Assembly (NCBI GenBank): GCA_017416145.1
Contig: JAFQDD010000031.1
Location: 1-33,361, forward strand
Reading direction: 5' to 3'
Length of the DNA: 33,361 bases
From: Spirochaetaceae bacterium
Lineage (GTDB): Bacteria; Spirochaetota; Spirochaetia; Treponematales; Treponemataceae
Of the stretch, positions 18,764 through 27,641 are shown one piece after another (position 1 is the first letter of the stretch; each line of letters opens with the position of its first letter). A model generated the notes under the pieces. It did not search any database, was not told where the DNA came from, and was given only the letters and a program-made list of their open reading frames with translations. Both the position numbers and the translations under genes were made by a program.

Positions 18764-18971
18764 AAAACACTCCATAAATAAATATTTTTAAGAAAATCTT
18801 TCCCTATATTTATTATTAAAAAAACTTTCAGAAATTTTAAAAATTTTAGAATAAAATTTGAAAAAAAAAGCGAAAAGTGTGATTGATTTTAAAAAAAGGT
18901 TATAGAATAATCATGAATTAAACCGATTTAGAGTATCGACATTATTACATTTTTCAATTATTATTAGACAT
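18764..18971. other. Divergent intergenic region, rpn/wzt
   Basis: About 200 bp of very AT-rich sequence between divergent genes. Apart from the wzt promoter at 18936-18964 I see no gene, hairpin or repeat. Confidence 0.6.
18936..18964 (+). promoter_or_regulatory. wzt promoter
   Basis: TCGACA (18936-18941), a 17-bp spacer and TATTAT (18959-18964), with the ATG seven bases later at 18972 and no Shine-Dalgarno. A probable leaderless start. Confidence 0.6.
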
Positions 18972-20192
18972 ATGAGTGATATTGTAATAAAAGCAGAAAA
19001 TTTATCTAAATATTATAGACTTGGTGTAATAAACAACGGAACATTGTTTCGGGATATTCAGACTTGGTGGGCGTTGAAACGTGGAAAAGATGACCCACAT
19101 TCAAAAATTGGACAAAACAAATACGACCCAACAAAAGAAGGATTTTGGGCATTAAAAGATTTAAACTTTGAAATTCATCAGGGAGACAGAGTTGGTATTA
19201 TTGGAAAAAATGGTGCTGGAAAGTCTACCCTACTAAAAATTTTGAGCCGAATTACTGCTCCTACAGAAGGTTCTGTAAAAATTAAAGGTCGCGTCGCTTC
19301 CCTGCTTGAAGTTGGAACAGGGTTTCACGGAGAATTGACAGGTAGAGAAAATATTTACTTAAACGGTGCAATTCTTGGAATGAAAAGACGTGAAGTAACT
19401 CGAAAGATGGATGAAATTATCGCTTTTTCTGAAATTGAACATCATATTGATACCCCAGTAAAACGGTATTCTTCAGGTATGTATGTTCGACTAGCCTTTG
19501 CTGTTGCTGCCCACCTAGAAAGTGAAATATTGATTGCAGACGAAGTTTTGGCAGTTGGAGATGCAGCATTCCAGAAAAAAGCCCTTGGCAAAATGAACGA
19601 CCTAGCTACAGGCGAAGGACGAACTGTGTTGTTTGTAAGTCACAATATGAATCAGGTGAAAAACCTTTGTTCAAAAGGACTTGTACTAGAAAAAGGCCGA
19701 GTTGTTCGTCAAGATGATAATATTAATGATAGTATAAATTGGTATTTAGGAATTGGAGATGGGGAAACAATATTGACTCGTGGTTGGAAAAACGATGGGT
19801 CGTTTTATCATAAACATTTTACTCCACTAGAAATGTCAATCGTCGATGAAAACGATAATCCAATTGAAGGTATGATTCCTTATGATAAAGGATTTAAGAT
19901 TAAGTTAAGATTTCAAGTAGATGTACTTGATACGATTGGTTGTTTATGGTTAGAAATTTATAGAAATACAGAGTATATTCTTCGTTTGGAAGATGTAAAT
20001 CACATTTTCAAAAGAGATGAAAATTGTGTTTATTTTGAGATATCTCCGAGAACTTTTCTACCAGGTACTTATAAAATTGCACTTGGCTCTTGTCTAAAAA
20101 ATACGTTATGGATTGTTCAACCAAATGCTAGTGATATTGTTTCTTTCTTTTCTATAGGAGAAGGAAATACATACAATTTTATTTCAAAATAA
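18972..20192 (+). CDS. wzt: Polysaccharide ABC transporter, ATP-binding (Wzt type)
   Basis: This 406-residue cytosolic ATPase partners the Wzm-type permease. The N-terminal ABC domain has Walker A GKNGAGKST near 78-86, the Q/RVASLLEVGTGFH region typical of glycan exporters near 112, the signature YSSGM near 166 and Walker B ILIADE near 188. From ~255 to the end there is an extra beta-rich domain like the C-terminal Wzt domain, which in characterised systems recognises the capped end of the glycan. It starts the second polysaccharide operon, and the next gene follows 21 bases after its stop. Confidence 0.92.
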   Translation: MSDIVIKAENLSKYYRLGVINNGTLFRDIQTWWALKRGKDDPHSKIGQNKYDPTKEGFWALKDLNFEIHQGDRVGIIGKNGAGKSTLLKILSRITAPTEGSVKIKGRVASLLEVGTGFHGELTGRENIYLNGAILGMKRREVTRKMDEIIAFSEIEHHIDTPVKRYSSGMYVRLAFAVAAHLESEILIADEVLAVGDAAFQKKALGKMNDLATGEGRTVLFVSHNMNQVKNLCSKGLVLEKGRVVRQDDNINDSINWYLGIGDGETILTRGWKNDGSFYHKHFTPLEMSIVDENDNPIEGMIPYDKGFKIKLRFQVDVLDTIGCLWLEIYRNTEYILRLEDVNHIFKRDENCVYFEISPRTFLPGTYKIALGSCLKNTLWIVQPNASDIVSFFSIGEGNTYNFISK

Positions 20193-20213
20193 ATTTAATT
20201 TTAGGAGCATAAA

Positions 20214-21134
20214 TTGAAAAAAACAGCAATTGTTACAGGAGGGACAAAAAATCATTTTCCAGCTATGGCTGTCTTAGCATTAAATATTGCTGATAAATGT
20301 CCAGATATTGCTGACGAATTGATCATTTTTCATGATGGAATTTCAGAAGTTGAACAAAAAAAAGTTCAACAAATTTTTCCAACAGTTTTTATAAAATATC
20401 AGAGTCCATTTGAGAATGTAGATAATTTTTCAGATACTGTAACGAAATATTTCAGTCCTTTTGTTTTTTGTAAATACGAATGTTTTAAATTATTGGAACA
20501 ATATAAATGTGTAATTTGGACAGATTATGATGTTTTAATAAAGCAAAATATCTCAGACTTAAAGATAAAAGAAAATTATAATTGCAAATTTATTAGGAGA
20601 GAATTATTAGCGAAAAAATTTCACAATAGTTTTTATTATAATGATGAATGTGTAAAAGAATTAGCCTGTTTTGATATTTTAGGGGACGGAATTGGATGTG
20701 AAATTTTTGTATTGTATGATTCATTACCGAATCCAGACCATCTTTATGTTAGATTTCTAGAATTAACAAAAAAATTTTCTGAGTCATTATATTTGCCAGA
20801 AGAAGCTGTTATTTCTGTTGTATTTCAGCAAGAAAAGATTATGTTTGATAAAATCGATACTTCAATGTATTGTGTAAAACCTGAGTATGATAAAATTGAG
20901 GATGAAAATATAAAAATATTACATGCAATTGGACAACCAAAGTTCTGGAATGGTCGAGAAAATTCAGAATGGAATGCTTATTATGAAAGATGGTTAAAAG
21001 AATATAATGGTATTCCTTTTGAAAATAAAAAAACAAAAAAGAAAAGTTTTATAAAGAAAATTTTTAAATGTATTTTACCATATGGAATTGTACAAGTAAT
21101 TAAAAAAATTAAGCATAAAAAGGATAAGGTGTAA
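20214..21134 (+). CDS. Putative glycosyltransferase (GT-A fold, DYD motif)
   Basis: This 306-residue protein begins with TAIVTGG and has VIWTDYDVLIK near 102-112, a DXD-like metal/nucleotide-sugar site in the GT8-like style. It also has W-N-G near 246 and a basic C-terminal tail (KKIKHKKDK) that may contact the membrane. The start is TTG 20214, with AGGAG six bases upstream. It lies between wzt and relics of other glycosyltransferase genes, so a role adding one sugar of the exported glycan is likely. Donor and acceptor are unknown. It is much more AT-rich than manC or gmd. Confidence 0.7.
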   Translation: MKKTAIVTGGTKNHFPAMAVLALNIADKCPDIADELIIFHDGISEVEQKKVQQIFPTVFIKYQSPFENVDNFSDTVTKYFSPFVFCKYECFKLLEQYKCVIWTDYDVLIKQNISDLKIKENYNCKFIRRELLAKKFHNSFYYNDECVKELACFDILGDGIGCEIFVLYDSLPNPDHLYVRFLELTKKFSESLYLPEEAVISVVFQQEKIMFDKIDTSMYCVKPEYDKIEDENIKILHAIGQPKFWNGRENSEWNAYYERWLKEYNGIPFENKKTKKKSFIKKIFKCILPYGIVQVIKKIKHKKDKV

Positions 21135-21479
21135 GAAATCTTTAACACTCCAATTTTATATATTATCTTTAATCGACTCGATACAGTTCAACAAACTTTT
21201 CCTGTTATAAAAAAACAAAAACCAAAGTATTTATATATTGCAGCAGATGGAGCTAGAAAAGATAAAGAGGGAGAACTTGAAAAATGTCAGCAAGTTCGCG
21301 ATTGGGTACTATCACAAATTGATTGGGATTGTGATGTTAAAACTCTTTTTAGAGATGAAAATTTAGGTTGTGGAAAGGGACCTGCTGAAGCGATTACTTG
21401 GTTTTTTGATAATGTAGAGCAAGGTATTATCTTAGAAGATGACTGCTTACCTAGTGATTCTTTTTTTAATATGGTATAA
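21135..21479 (+). pseudogene. Remnant of an HlpA-like glycosyltransferase gene
   Basis: An open frame directly follows the stop of the preceding gene, with no start codon at the expected place. It reads NTPILYIIFNRLDT, then IAADGARKDKEGE, FRDENLGCGKGP, and finally GIILEDDCLPSDSFF before TAA 21477-21479. This is the N-terminal ~110 residues of the same family as the intact gene at 21643 (shared F/Y-NR opening, FADG/AADG, LEDD). The C-terminal half is missing and the codon where ATG belongs is TTT. It is a decayed, truncated paralogue. Confidence 0.8.
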
Positions 21480-21597
21480 AAAGAATGACTTTAGCCTTAT
21501 TCATGCACATAATACTTATGAAATTGCACAAAGAGTAAAAGGATATACATGGGAAAACTGTGTAAAAAAAGAAATTGAAGTATACAAAAGTCTCTAA
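21480..21597 (+). pseudogene. Possible C-terminal fragment of a GT4-type glycosyltransferase gene
   Basis: This frame is open from before 21480 to TAA 21595-21597. It ends AQRVKGYTWENCVKKEIEVYKSL when read in parts, resembling the last helix of GT4 (RfaB-like) glycosyltransferases, whose tails commonly read YTWE followed by an I-x-x-x-Y-x-x-L pattern. It abuts the previous remnant in a different frame, as expected of a deletion joint. The family call rests on ~30 residues and is tentative. Confidence 0.5.
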
Positions 21598-21604
21598 ATT
21601 GAAT

Positions 21605-21633
21605 TTGACAATTTTTATTTAAGTCACTATTAT
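21605..21633 (+). promoter_or_regulatory. Promoter for the glycosyltransferase gene at 21643
   Basis: A consensus TTGACA (21605-21610), a 17-bp spacer and TATTAT (21628-21633). The ATG begins nine bases after the -10 box and no ribosome site fits between. This is the strongest case for a leaderless start here. Confidence 0.75.
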
Positions 21634-21642
21634 TGTCTAGGT

Positions 21643-22605
21643 ATGCGATATTCTCCCATAATTTTATTTGTATATAATCGTCCGATTCATACACAGAAAA
21701 CTTTAGAGGCTTTATCTCAAAATACACTTGCACAAGATTCTGAATTATTTATTTTTGCTGATGGTCCAAAAGAAAATGCAACTTCAGATCAACTTGAAAA
21801 AATTGAGTTAACTCGAAAAATAGCACATTCGAAACAATGGTGTAAAGAAGTTACTATTATAGAATCTGAAATAAATAAAGGTCTAGCTACTTCAATCATT
21901 TCAGGAGTAACAGATATTATTGACAAATATGGAACTGCAATTGTCTTAGAAGATGATATTGTTACAGGAAGGTTTTTTCTTGAATTTATGAATGAATCTC
22001 TGTCTAAATATAAAGACAATAAGGATGTTATGCATATTACAGGTTGGCGTGATCCTGTAAAAAGGGCAAAAAATGATTCCTGTTTTTTTTATCCTACAAT
22101 GGATTGTTGGAGTTGGGCAACATGGAAAGATAGATGGCAATATTTCAAAAAAGATGCATTATATTATAAATCAATTTTTACAAAAAAAATGATTTATGAC
22201 TTTAATATTGAAGGTTCTGATCCTGGGATGTGGTGTCAAATTGAACAAAATATTGAAGGGAAAATAAATACTTGGGCAATTTTTTGGTATGCATCAATTT
22301 TCTTGCGAAATGGACTTTGTCTTGCTCCTACTAAATCTTTATGCAAAAATATTGGATTTGATAATAGTGGAGTTCATTGTGGAGCAAATGAGAGTCAAGA
22401 AATAAGAGAATCAATTGATTACAAAGTTAAAAACTTTCCTTCGAAAATAAAAACGGATAGGAAAGAATTTATTAAAAATAAAAAATTCTTAAAATATGTT
22501 AAATATAATAGGAAGTTTTCTATCAAACGTCTAATTAAATCATTTATTCCTAAAAAACTCAAAACCAAAATAAAATCATATTTATCAAAAAAAAATACTT
22601 TATAA
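21643..22605 (+). CDS. HlpA-like glycosyltransferase (nucleotide-diphospho-sugar transferase fold)
   Basis: This 320-residue protein opens with ILFVYNRPIHTQKTLEAL, then IFADGPK near 44, and IVLEDDIVTGRFFLEFMN near 101-118 with the LEDD metal motif. MHITGWRDP and CWSWATWKDRW near 137-170 complete the usual signature of this GT-A family. The C-terminus is strongly basic (KRLIKSFIPKKLKTKIK) and may lie on the inner membrane. It has its own promoter, just downstream of a decayed paralogue, and probably drives the downstream fdtA-fdtB genes. The sugar specificity is unknown. Confidence 0.85.
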   Translation: MRYSPIILFVYNRPIHTQKTLEALSQNTLAQDSELFIFADGPKENATSDQLEKIELTRKIAHSKQWCKEVTIIESEINKGLATSIISGVTDIIDKYGTAIVLEDDIVTGRFFLEFMNESLSKYKDNKDVMHITGWRDPVKRAKNDSCFFYPTMDCWSWATWKDRWQYFKKDALYYKSIFTKKMIYDFNIEGSDPGMWCQIEQNIEGKINTWAIFWYASIFLRNGLCLAPTKSLCKNIGFDNSGVHCGANESQEIRESIDYKVKNFPSKIKTDRKEFIKNKKFLKYVKYNRKFSIKRLIKSFIPKKLKTKIKSYLSKKNTL

Positions 22606-22633
22606 ATACAAGGAAATATTATATTCTTAAATT

Positions 22634-23041
22634 ATGGATGATATGTACAAAATATTAAATTTTAAAGATTTAGGTGATGAAAGAGGAAAGTTAGTTGTAA
22701 TCGAAGGAGGAATAGATATTCCATTTGAAATTGCAAGAGCTTTTTACATATATGGTTCGGATTCAACAGTTATCCGAGGACAACATGCGAATATAAAATC
22801 AGAATTTATACTTGTAAATGTTGCCGGAACATCCAAACTGATGATTACAGATGGGACTAAAAAAGAAATTGTAAATTTAGACAAACCAATGAAAGCTGTT
22901 TATATACCTAAAATGATGTGGAAAGAAATGTATGATTTTTCTCCTGATTCAGTATTATTAGTTTTAGCAAATACGCATTATGATGGAAAAGAATACATAA
23001 GAGATTATGACGAATATTTGAAAATTATGAAACAAAGATAA
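22634..23041 (+). CDS. fdtA: dTDP-4-keto-6-deoxyglucose 3,4-ketoisomerase (FdtA/QdtA family, WxcM-like cupin)
   Basis: This 135-residue cupin shows the family opening (F-K-D-L-G-DERGKLVVIEGG, IPFEIARAFYIYG), so it would move the keto group of RmlB's product from C4 to C3. The usual RGxHAHK motif reads RGQHANIKSE, keeping the first His but replacing the second with Asn. PKMMWKEMYDFSPDSVLLVLA near 95-115 is normal. The neighbours fdtB, rmlA and rmlB complete the route. FdtA (galacto product) and QdtA (gluco product) cannot be told apart by eye. The start could also be Met4. A TATATT eight bases upstream is a weak promoter candidate. Confidence 0.85.
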   Translation: MDDMYKILNFKDLGDERGKLVVIEGGIDIPFEIARAFYIYGSDSTVIRGQHANIKSEFILVNVAGTSKLMITDGTKKEIVNLDKPMKAVYIPKMMWKEMYDFSPDSVLLVLANTHYDGKEYIRDYDEYLKIMKQR

Positions 23042-23055
23042 ATTTCGGAGATGAA

Positions 23056-24159
23056 ATGAAAGTTCCTTTTTTAAGTCTAAAAGAAATAACAGATAAATAC
23101 TCAAACGAAATTCATGAAGCAGTATCACGTGTCACTGATTCTGGGTGGTATTTACAGGGTAAAGAAAATCAACAATTTGAAAAAAACTATACCGATTATA
23201 TTGGTACAAAGTATTGTGTTGGTGTTGCTAATGGATTACAAGCATTAGAATTAATGATTCGTGCCTACAAAATGACTGAAAAATGGAATAATGGAGATGA
23301 AATTATAGTTCAAGCAAATACATATATAGCTACAATTTTGTCAATTTCCCAAAACAATTTAACTCCAGTTTTAGTGGAGCCAAATCCTGAAACATTAGAA
23401 CCTGATATTGAAAATATAAAACGTGTTATTACTCCAAAAACAAAAGCAATAATGTTAGTTCATTTATACGGACGATGTGTGTATAATGAAAAAATAAAAA
23501 AGATATGCGAAGAACATAGTCTAAAATTATTTGAAGATAATGCACAAGCTCATGGCTGTATGTGGAACAACATTAAAACAGGAAATCTTGGTGATTGTGC
23601 CGCTCATAGTTTTTATCCTGGAAAAAATCTTGGGGCTTTTGGTGATGCTGGAGCAATAACTACTAATGATAAAAATATTGCTGATTTAATTAGAGTTTTA
23701 GCGAATTACGGATCTTCAAAAAAATATATATTTGATTATATTGGTGAAAATAGTAGATTATCGGAAATGGATGCTGCAGTTTTAGATGTAAAATTAAAAT
23801 ATCTTGATGAAGATAATTTTAGAAGAAAACAAATTGCAAAAAAATATTATAATGAAATTAAAAATCCTAGAATTAAGATGCCATCAATAATATCAGATGA
23901 AAAAAATGTCTTTCACATTTTCCCAATTTTTGTAGACAACAGAGATTCTCTGCAAGAATATTTATCAAAATATGAAATACAGACTTTAATCCATTACCCT
24001 ATTCCTCCTCATAAGCAAAAAGCATATCAACAGTGGAATATGTTATCTTTCCCAATTACTGAAAAGATTCATCTTACAGAATTAAGTCTGCCAATGAGTC
24101 CTTGTTTATCAAATGAACAAGTAGAATATGTTATAGATGTATTAAATAAATGGAATTAA
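23056..24159 (+). CDS. fdtB: PLP-dependent sugar aminotransferase (DegT/DnrJ/EryC1, FdtB/QdtB type)
   Basis: This 367-residue aminotransferase would transfer an amino group to C3 of the dTDP-3-keto-6-deoxyhexose made by the preceding gene, giving dTDP-Fuc3N or dTDP-Qui3N. Family marks are VPFLSL at the start, GVANGLQALELMIRA near 57-71, EDNAQAHG near 158 (PLP-nitrogen Asp) and SFYPGKNLGAFGDAG near 182-196 with the Schiff-base Lys at ~188. The gene starts 14 nt after fdtA with GGAG five bases before the ATG, so it is in the same operon. No N-acetyltransferase (FdtC/QdtC) follows. Confidence 0.92.
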   Translation: MKVPFLSLKEITDKYSNEIHEAVSRVTDSGWYLQGKENQQFEKNYTDYIGTKYCVGVANGLQALELMIRAYKMTEKWNNGDEIIVQANTYIATILSISQNNLTPVLVEPNPETLEPDIENIKRVITPKTKAIMLVHLYGRCVYNEKIKKICEEHSLKLFEDNAQAHGCMWNNIKTGNLGDCAAHSFYPGKNLGAFGDAGAITTNDKNIADLIRVLANYGSSKKYIFDYIGENSRLSEMDAAVLDVKLKYLDEDNFRRKQIAKKYYNEIKNPRIKMPSIISDEKNVFHIFPIFVDNRDSLQEYLSKYEIQTLIHYPIPPHKQKAYQQWNMLSFPITEKIHLTELSLPMSPCLSNEQVEYVIDVLNKWN

Positions 24160-24162
24160 CAA

Positions 24163-25215
24163 ATGATGAATTTCTGTACTCTGTTTGACCACAATTTTAT
24201 GTCTCGTGGGTTGGTTTTGTATAGTTCATTAAAGGAACAATGTAAAGATGAATTTTCATTATATGTACTTGCAACAGATGATATCGCATTTGAATGGCTA
24301 AAAAACAATAGCAATAAATATGAAAGATTATTTGTATATTCATTAAATGATATAAAAAGAGTATATCCTATTCTCCAAAAATTACAGAATGAAAGAACTC
24401 GAGCAGAGTTTAGTTGGACATTGTCGTCATTTTCTATACAATTTTTTCTAAAAACATTTAATCTAGAAGATATTACATATCTTGATGCAGATATGTTTTT
24501 TTTCAATAATCCTAAAATTATTTTTGATGAAATAGATTCAACAAAATCTGTTATTATTACTCCACATAATTATACACCATGTTACGATCAATCAGAAACC
24601 AGTGGTAGATATTGTGTTCAGTTTATGTATTTTAAGAATAATTTAGATGGAAATATGGTATTAGAATGGTGGCGTAATGAATGTGAAAAATGTTGTTGTG
24701 GTGTTCCAACAAATGGAAAATTTGGTGACCAAAAATACTTGGATGATTGGTTATCAAGATTTCCAGATATAGTTTATGAATCAAAATCTCTTGGAATTGG
24801 TGTTGCACCTTGGAATATTCAACAATTTAATATAACACATAAAACTGAAAGACTTTATATTCAAAATAAAATAACAAAACTAGAATATCCTGTTGTCTTC
24901 TATCATTTTCATGGTGTTAGAGAATATGTTGATTCAGAGAATCAGCTTTGGTGGGATTTAAATTTTTCTTACGAACTTTCTGATGAGATTCAACAAATAA
25001 TTTACAAACCCTATATTCGAAAATTAACAGAGTTATCAGATAATTTGCCTAAACAAGAATTATCTATTCTTAAAAATGAAAAAATGAATTTATTTTTTAT
25101 TTTCAAAAAATCAACAAAAGAAATTTTAAAAAGTTTTATTAAATCTTTTAATTTTGTTAGTTTTTTTAAAAATAATATCTCTCAATCAGAGAGACCATTG
25201 ATTAAAGGAGAATAA
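24163..25215 (+). CDS. Putative glycosyltransferase (GT8-like)
   Basis: This 350-residue protein has FCTLFDHNFMSRGLVLYSSL at the start, the opening of GT8-like enzymes. ITYLDADMFFFNNP near 107 holds a DXD metal motif, FGDQKYLDDW near 186 is usual for the group, and YHFHG near 246 is a late His motif. It starts three bases after fdtB with only a weak GGA upstream, so translational coupling is likely. The C-terminus is basic and hydrophobic. It probably uses one of the nucleotide sugars made by the neighbouring genes, which is inferred from position only. Confidence 0.75.
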   Translation: MMNFCTLFDHNFMSRGLVLYSSLKEQCKDEFSLYVLATDDIAFEWLKNNSNKYERLFVYSLNDIKRVYPILQKLQNERTRAEFSWTLSSFSIQFFLKTFNLEDITYLDADMFFFNNPKIIFDEIDSTKSVIITPHNYTPCYDQSETSGRYCVQFMYFKNNLDGNMVLEWWRNECEKCCCGVPTNGKFGDQKYLDDWLSRFPDIVYESKSLGIGVAPWNIQQFNITHKTERLYIQNKITKLEYPVVFYHFHGVREYVDSENQLWWDLNFSYELSDEIQQIIYKPYIRKLTELSDNLPKQELSILKNEKMNLFFIFKKSTKEILKSFIKSFNFVSFFKNNISQSERPLIKGE

Positions 25216-25220
25216 AATAA

Positions 25221-26102
25221 ATGAAAGGAATTATTCTTGCAGGTGGTGCTGGTACTAGATTATATCCAATTACGAAATCTGTTTCTAAACAAATTTTACC
25301 ACTTTACGATAAACCAATGATTTATTATCCTCTCAGTGTTCTTATGCTTGCAGGAATAAGAGATATTTTAATTATTTCAACACCAAGGGATATAAAATTA
25401 TTTAGTGAGTTATTAGGTGATGGAAAATGGCTTGGTATGAATATCCATTACGCAGTACAAGAATCTCCTCGTGGTTTAGCAGATGCATTTATAATTGGAA
25501 AGGATTTTATTGGAATTGATGATGTTGCTCTTATTTTGGGTGATAATGTTTTTTATGGTCAAGGATTTGTTGATTCTCTTAAAAGTTCATTTAATAAAAT
25601 AAAAAATAAAACTTTTGGGGCGTGTATTTTTGGCTATTTTATAAAAAATCCAACATCTTATGGAGTTGTTGAATTTGATGAAAATGGAAAAGTATTGGGA
25701 ATTGAAGAAAAACCCGTAGCTCCAAAATCTAATTATGCCGTTCCTGGTTTATATTTTTATAATAATGACGTTGTAAAAATTGCTCAGAATATTACCCCTT
25801 CTAGTCGTGGTGAAATTGAAATTACTGCTGTAAATAATATATATTTGGAAAATGGAATTCTTTCTGTAGAATTACTCGGTCGTGGTATGGCTTGGTTAGA
25901 TACAGGAACTTATGATGGATTGCTTGAAGCGTCAAATTATGTTGCAACTATCCAAAAAAGACAAGGATTATATATTGCCTGTATAGAAGAAATTGCATAT
26001 AGAAATGGTTGGCTTACTAAAGAGCAATTAATTGAATATTCTAAACAATACAAAAATGAATACGGTGAATATTTGGAGATGATTGCAAACAATGTTAAAT
26101 AG
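25221..26102 (+). CDS. rmlA: Glucose-1-phosphate thymidylyltransferase
   Basis: This enzyme makes dTDP-glucose from glucose-1-phosphate and dTTP, the entry step of all dTDP-6-deoxysugars. The 293-residue length is standard. It opens [19 protein letters not shown] with the nucleotide-binding loop, then [24 protein letters not shown] near 108 and [19 protein letters not shown] near 157-175 are diagnostic. AAAGGAG sits nine bases before the ATG, and the gene overlaps the following rmlB. Confidence 0.97.
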   Translation: MKGIILAGGAGTRLYPITKSVSKQILPLYDKPMIYYPLSVLMLAGIRDILIISTPRDIKLFSELLGDGKWLGMNIHYAVQESPRGLADAFIIGKDFIGIDDVALILGDNVFYGQGFVDSLKSSFNKIKNKTFGACIFGYFIKNPTSYGVVEFDENGKVLGIEEKPVAPKSNYAVPGLYFYNNDVVKIAQNITPSSRGEIEITAVNNIYLENGILSVELLGRGMAWLDTGTYDGLLEASNYVATIQKRQGLYIACIEEIAYRNGWLTKEQLIEYSKQYKNEYGEYLEMIANNVK

Positions 26103-27213
26103 AAAACTACAAAATATACTTATTACTGGTGGGGCTGGTTTTATTGGCTCAAACTTTATTCACTATTTGTTTAATGAATCTTCTTCTGGTAATGAAGCTT
26201 TTAAAGACAGTGGGTTTACTGGAAAAGTTGTAAATGTAGACTGTCTTACTTACGCAGGTAACTTAGAAAGTTTGTCTGATATAAAAAAAAAGTATGGTAA
26301 TTCTCGATATTATTTTGAAAAAGTAGATATTTGTGATCGAAAACAAATTGAAAGAATCTTAAAACAATATGAAATTGATACTATTATTCACTTTGCTGCC
26401 GAAAGTCATGTTGATCGTTCGATTTTAGGACCAGAAGCATTTATAAAAACAAATGTGATGGGAACTTTTACTCTTTTAGACTGTGCAAGAAATTACTGGA
26501 AAAAAGAAGATGGCTCAATTCGTGATGATGTTTTGTTCCATCACATTTCTACAGACGAGGTTTATGGTTCTCTTGGTGAGACTGGATACTTCTTAGAAAC
26601 GACACCTTATGACCCACGGTCCCCTTATTCATCAAGTAAAGCAAGTTCAGATCATCTTGTAAATGCATATTTTCACACTTATGGTCTACCTACTACTCTT
26701 TCAAATTGTACAAATAATTATGGCCCTTATCAATTTCCAGAAAAGCTTTTACCATTAATGATTAGTAATATTAAAGATGGTAAAAATCTTCCTGTATACG
26801 GGGATGGAAAAAATATTCGCGACTGGATTTATGTTGAAGATCACAATCGAGGTGTTTGGCAAATTGTAAACAAAGCTCCTGCTGGAACAAAATGGAATCT
26901 TGGTGGTGAAAATGAGTGGGAAAATATAAAACTTTTAAATACAGTAATAGATTTAACATCAAAAGAATTAGATAAGGATACAGAAGAAGTTCGAAAAACA
27001 ATTACTTATGTAAAAGACCGCCCAGGTCACGACAGACGTTATGCAATAGATTGTACGAAGGCAAAAAACGAACTTGGTTGGGAACGTAAAATGACTTTTA
27101 ATGAAGGACTTTTAGCAACAATTAAATGGTATTTATCAAACACAGAATGGATTGAGAATATCAAAAGTGGTGCTTACAAAGATTGGATAAATAAAAATTA
27201 TGAATCAAGATAA
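26092..27213 (+). CDS. rmlB: dTDP-glucose 4,6-dehydratase
   Basis: This NAD-dependent enzyme turns dTDP-glucose into dTDP-4-keto-6-deoxyglucose. About 373 residues, with [17 protein letters not shown] at the start, the [12 protein letters not shown] segment near 100, [10 protein letters not shown] near 150 and [12 protein letters not shown] near 178 (catalytic Tyr/Lys), followed by [16 protein letters not shown]. The start is ATG 26092 (overlapping rmlA by 11 nt) or TTG 26083, which is closer to the GGAG at 26075. rmlC and rmlD are absent, which argues against rhamnose and for the FdtA/FdtB branch. Confidence 0.96.
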   Translation: MLNRKLQNILITGGAGFIGSNFIHYLFNESSSGNEAFKDSGFTGKVVNVDCLTYAGNLESLSDIKKKYGNSRYYFEKVDICDRKQIERILKQYEIDTIIHFAAESHVDRSILGPEAFIKTNVMGTFTLLDCARNYWKKEDGSIRDDVLFHHISTDEVYGSLGETGYFLETTPYDPRSPYSSSKASSDHLVNAYFHTYGLPTTLSNCTNNYGPYQFPEKLLPLMISNIKDGKNLPVYGDGKNIRDWIYVEDHNRGVWQIVNKAPAGTKWNLGGENEWENIKLLNTVIDLTSKELDKDTEEVRKTITYVKDRPGHDRRYAIDCTKAKNELGWERKMTFNEGLLATIKWYLSNTEWIENIKSGAYKDWINKNYESR

Positions 27214-27214
27214 A

Positions 27215-27319
27215 ATGGAAAAATTAATTACAGTATTTTTAGATAAGAAAATGTACAGGATGATTGTCTCCGTCAATTTTAGCCTAAAAACTAATCCGTC
27301 CACTCGCCGTGCATTTTAA
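27215..27319 (+). pseudogene. 5' stub of a gene cut off by IS66
   Basis: An ATG lies one base after the rmlB stop. Its first 17 codons read MEKLITVFLDKKMYRMI, then the frame enters the IS66 end at 27266 and runs through IS sequence to TAA. Position suggests the next gene of the amino-sugar operon was truncated by the insertion. Seventeen residues are too few to name a family. A chance frame remains possible. Confidence 0.4.
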
Positions 27320-27641
27320 ATGGTGTAATTTCAATATTCCAGGGAAGAAGATTTTCCCAATCGTTTTCAGTTTTTGCATATGGTGCTTTTTCAAAAACAC
27401 ATCTTAGATAATCTTCTGGGTTTAATCCATTGGCTTTTGCGGTTTCTATCATTGTGAATAGAAAACAAGAACTTCTTGCTCCAAGACTACTTCCAGAAAA
27501 TAAAAAGTTCTTCCTTGCCGTTACGAATGGTTTTACAGCCCGTTCTGCTGCGTTGGTATCAGGTGTTAAAAATGAATAATTCAAATAATTTGTAAGTTTT
27601 TCCCAGTGTTTTAAGCAATATTTTATCGCTTTTGCTGTTTC
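27291..27641 (-). pseudogene. IS66 TnpC, C-terminal fragment
   Basis: The minus-strand frame after TAA 27644-27642 reads ETAKAIKYCLKHWEKLTNYL, then TPDTNAAERAVKPFVTARKN, FSGSSLGARSS, MIETAKANGLNPEDYL and LLPWNIEIT. The NNAAER-like segment holds the catalytic Glu of IS66 DDE transposases. Everything upstream, including the two catalytic Asp residues, is absent. A translation start is lacking apart from internal codons. Confidence 0.85.
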
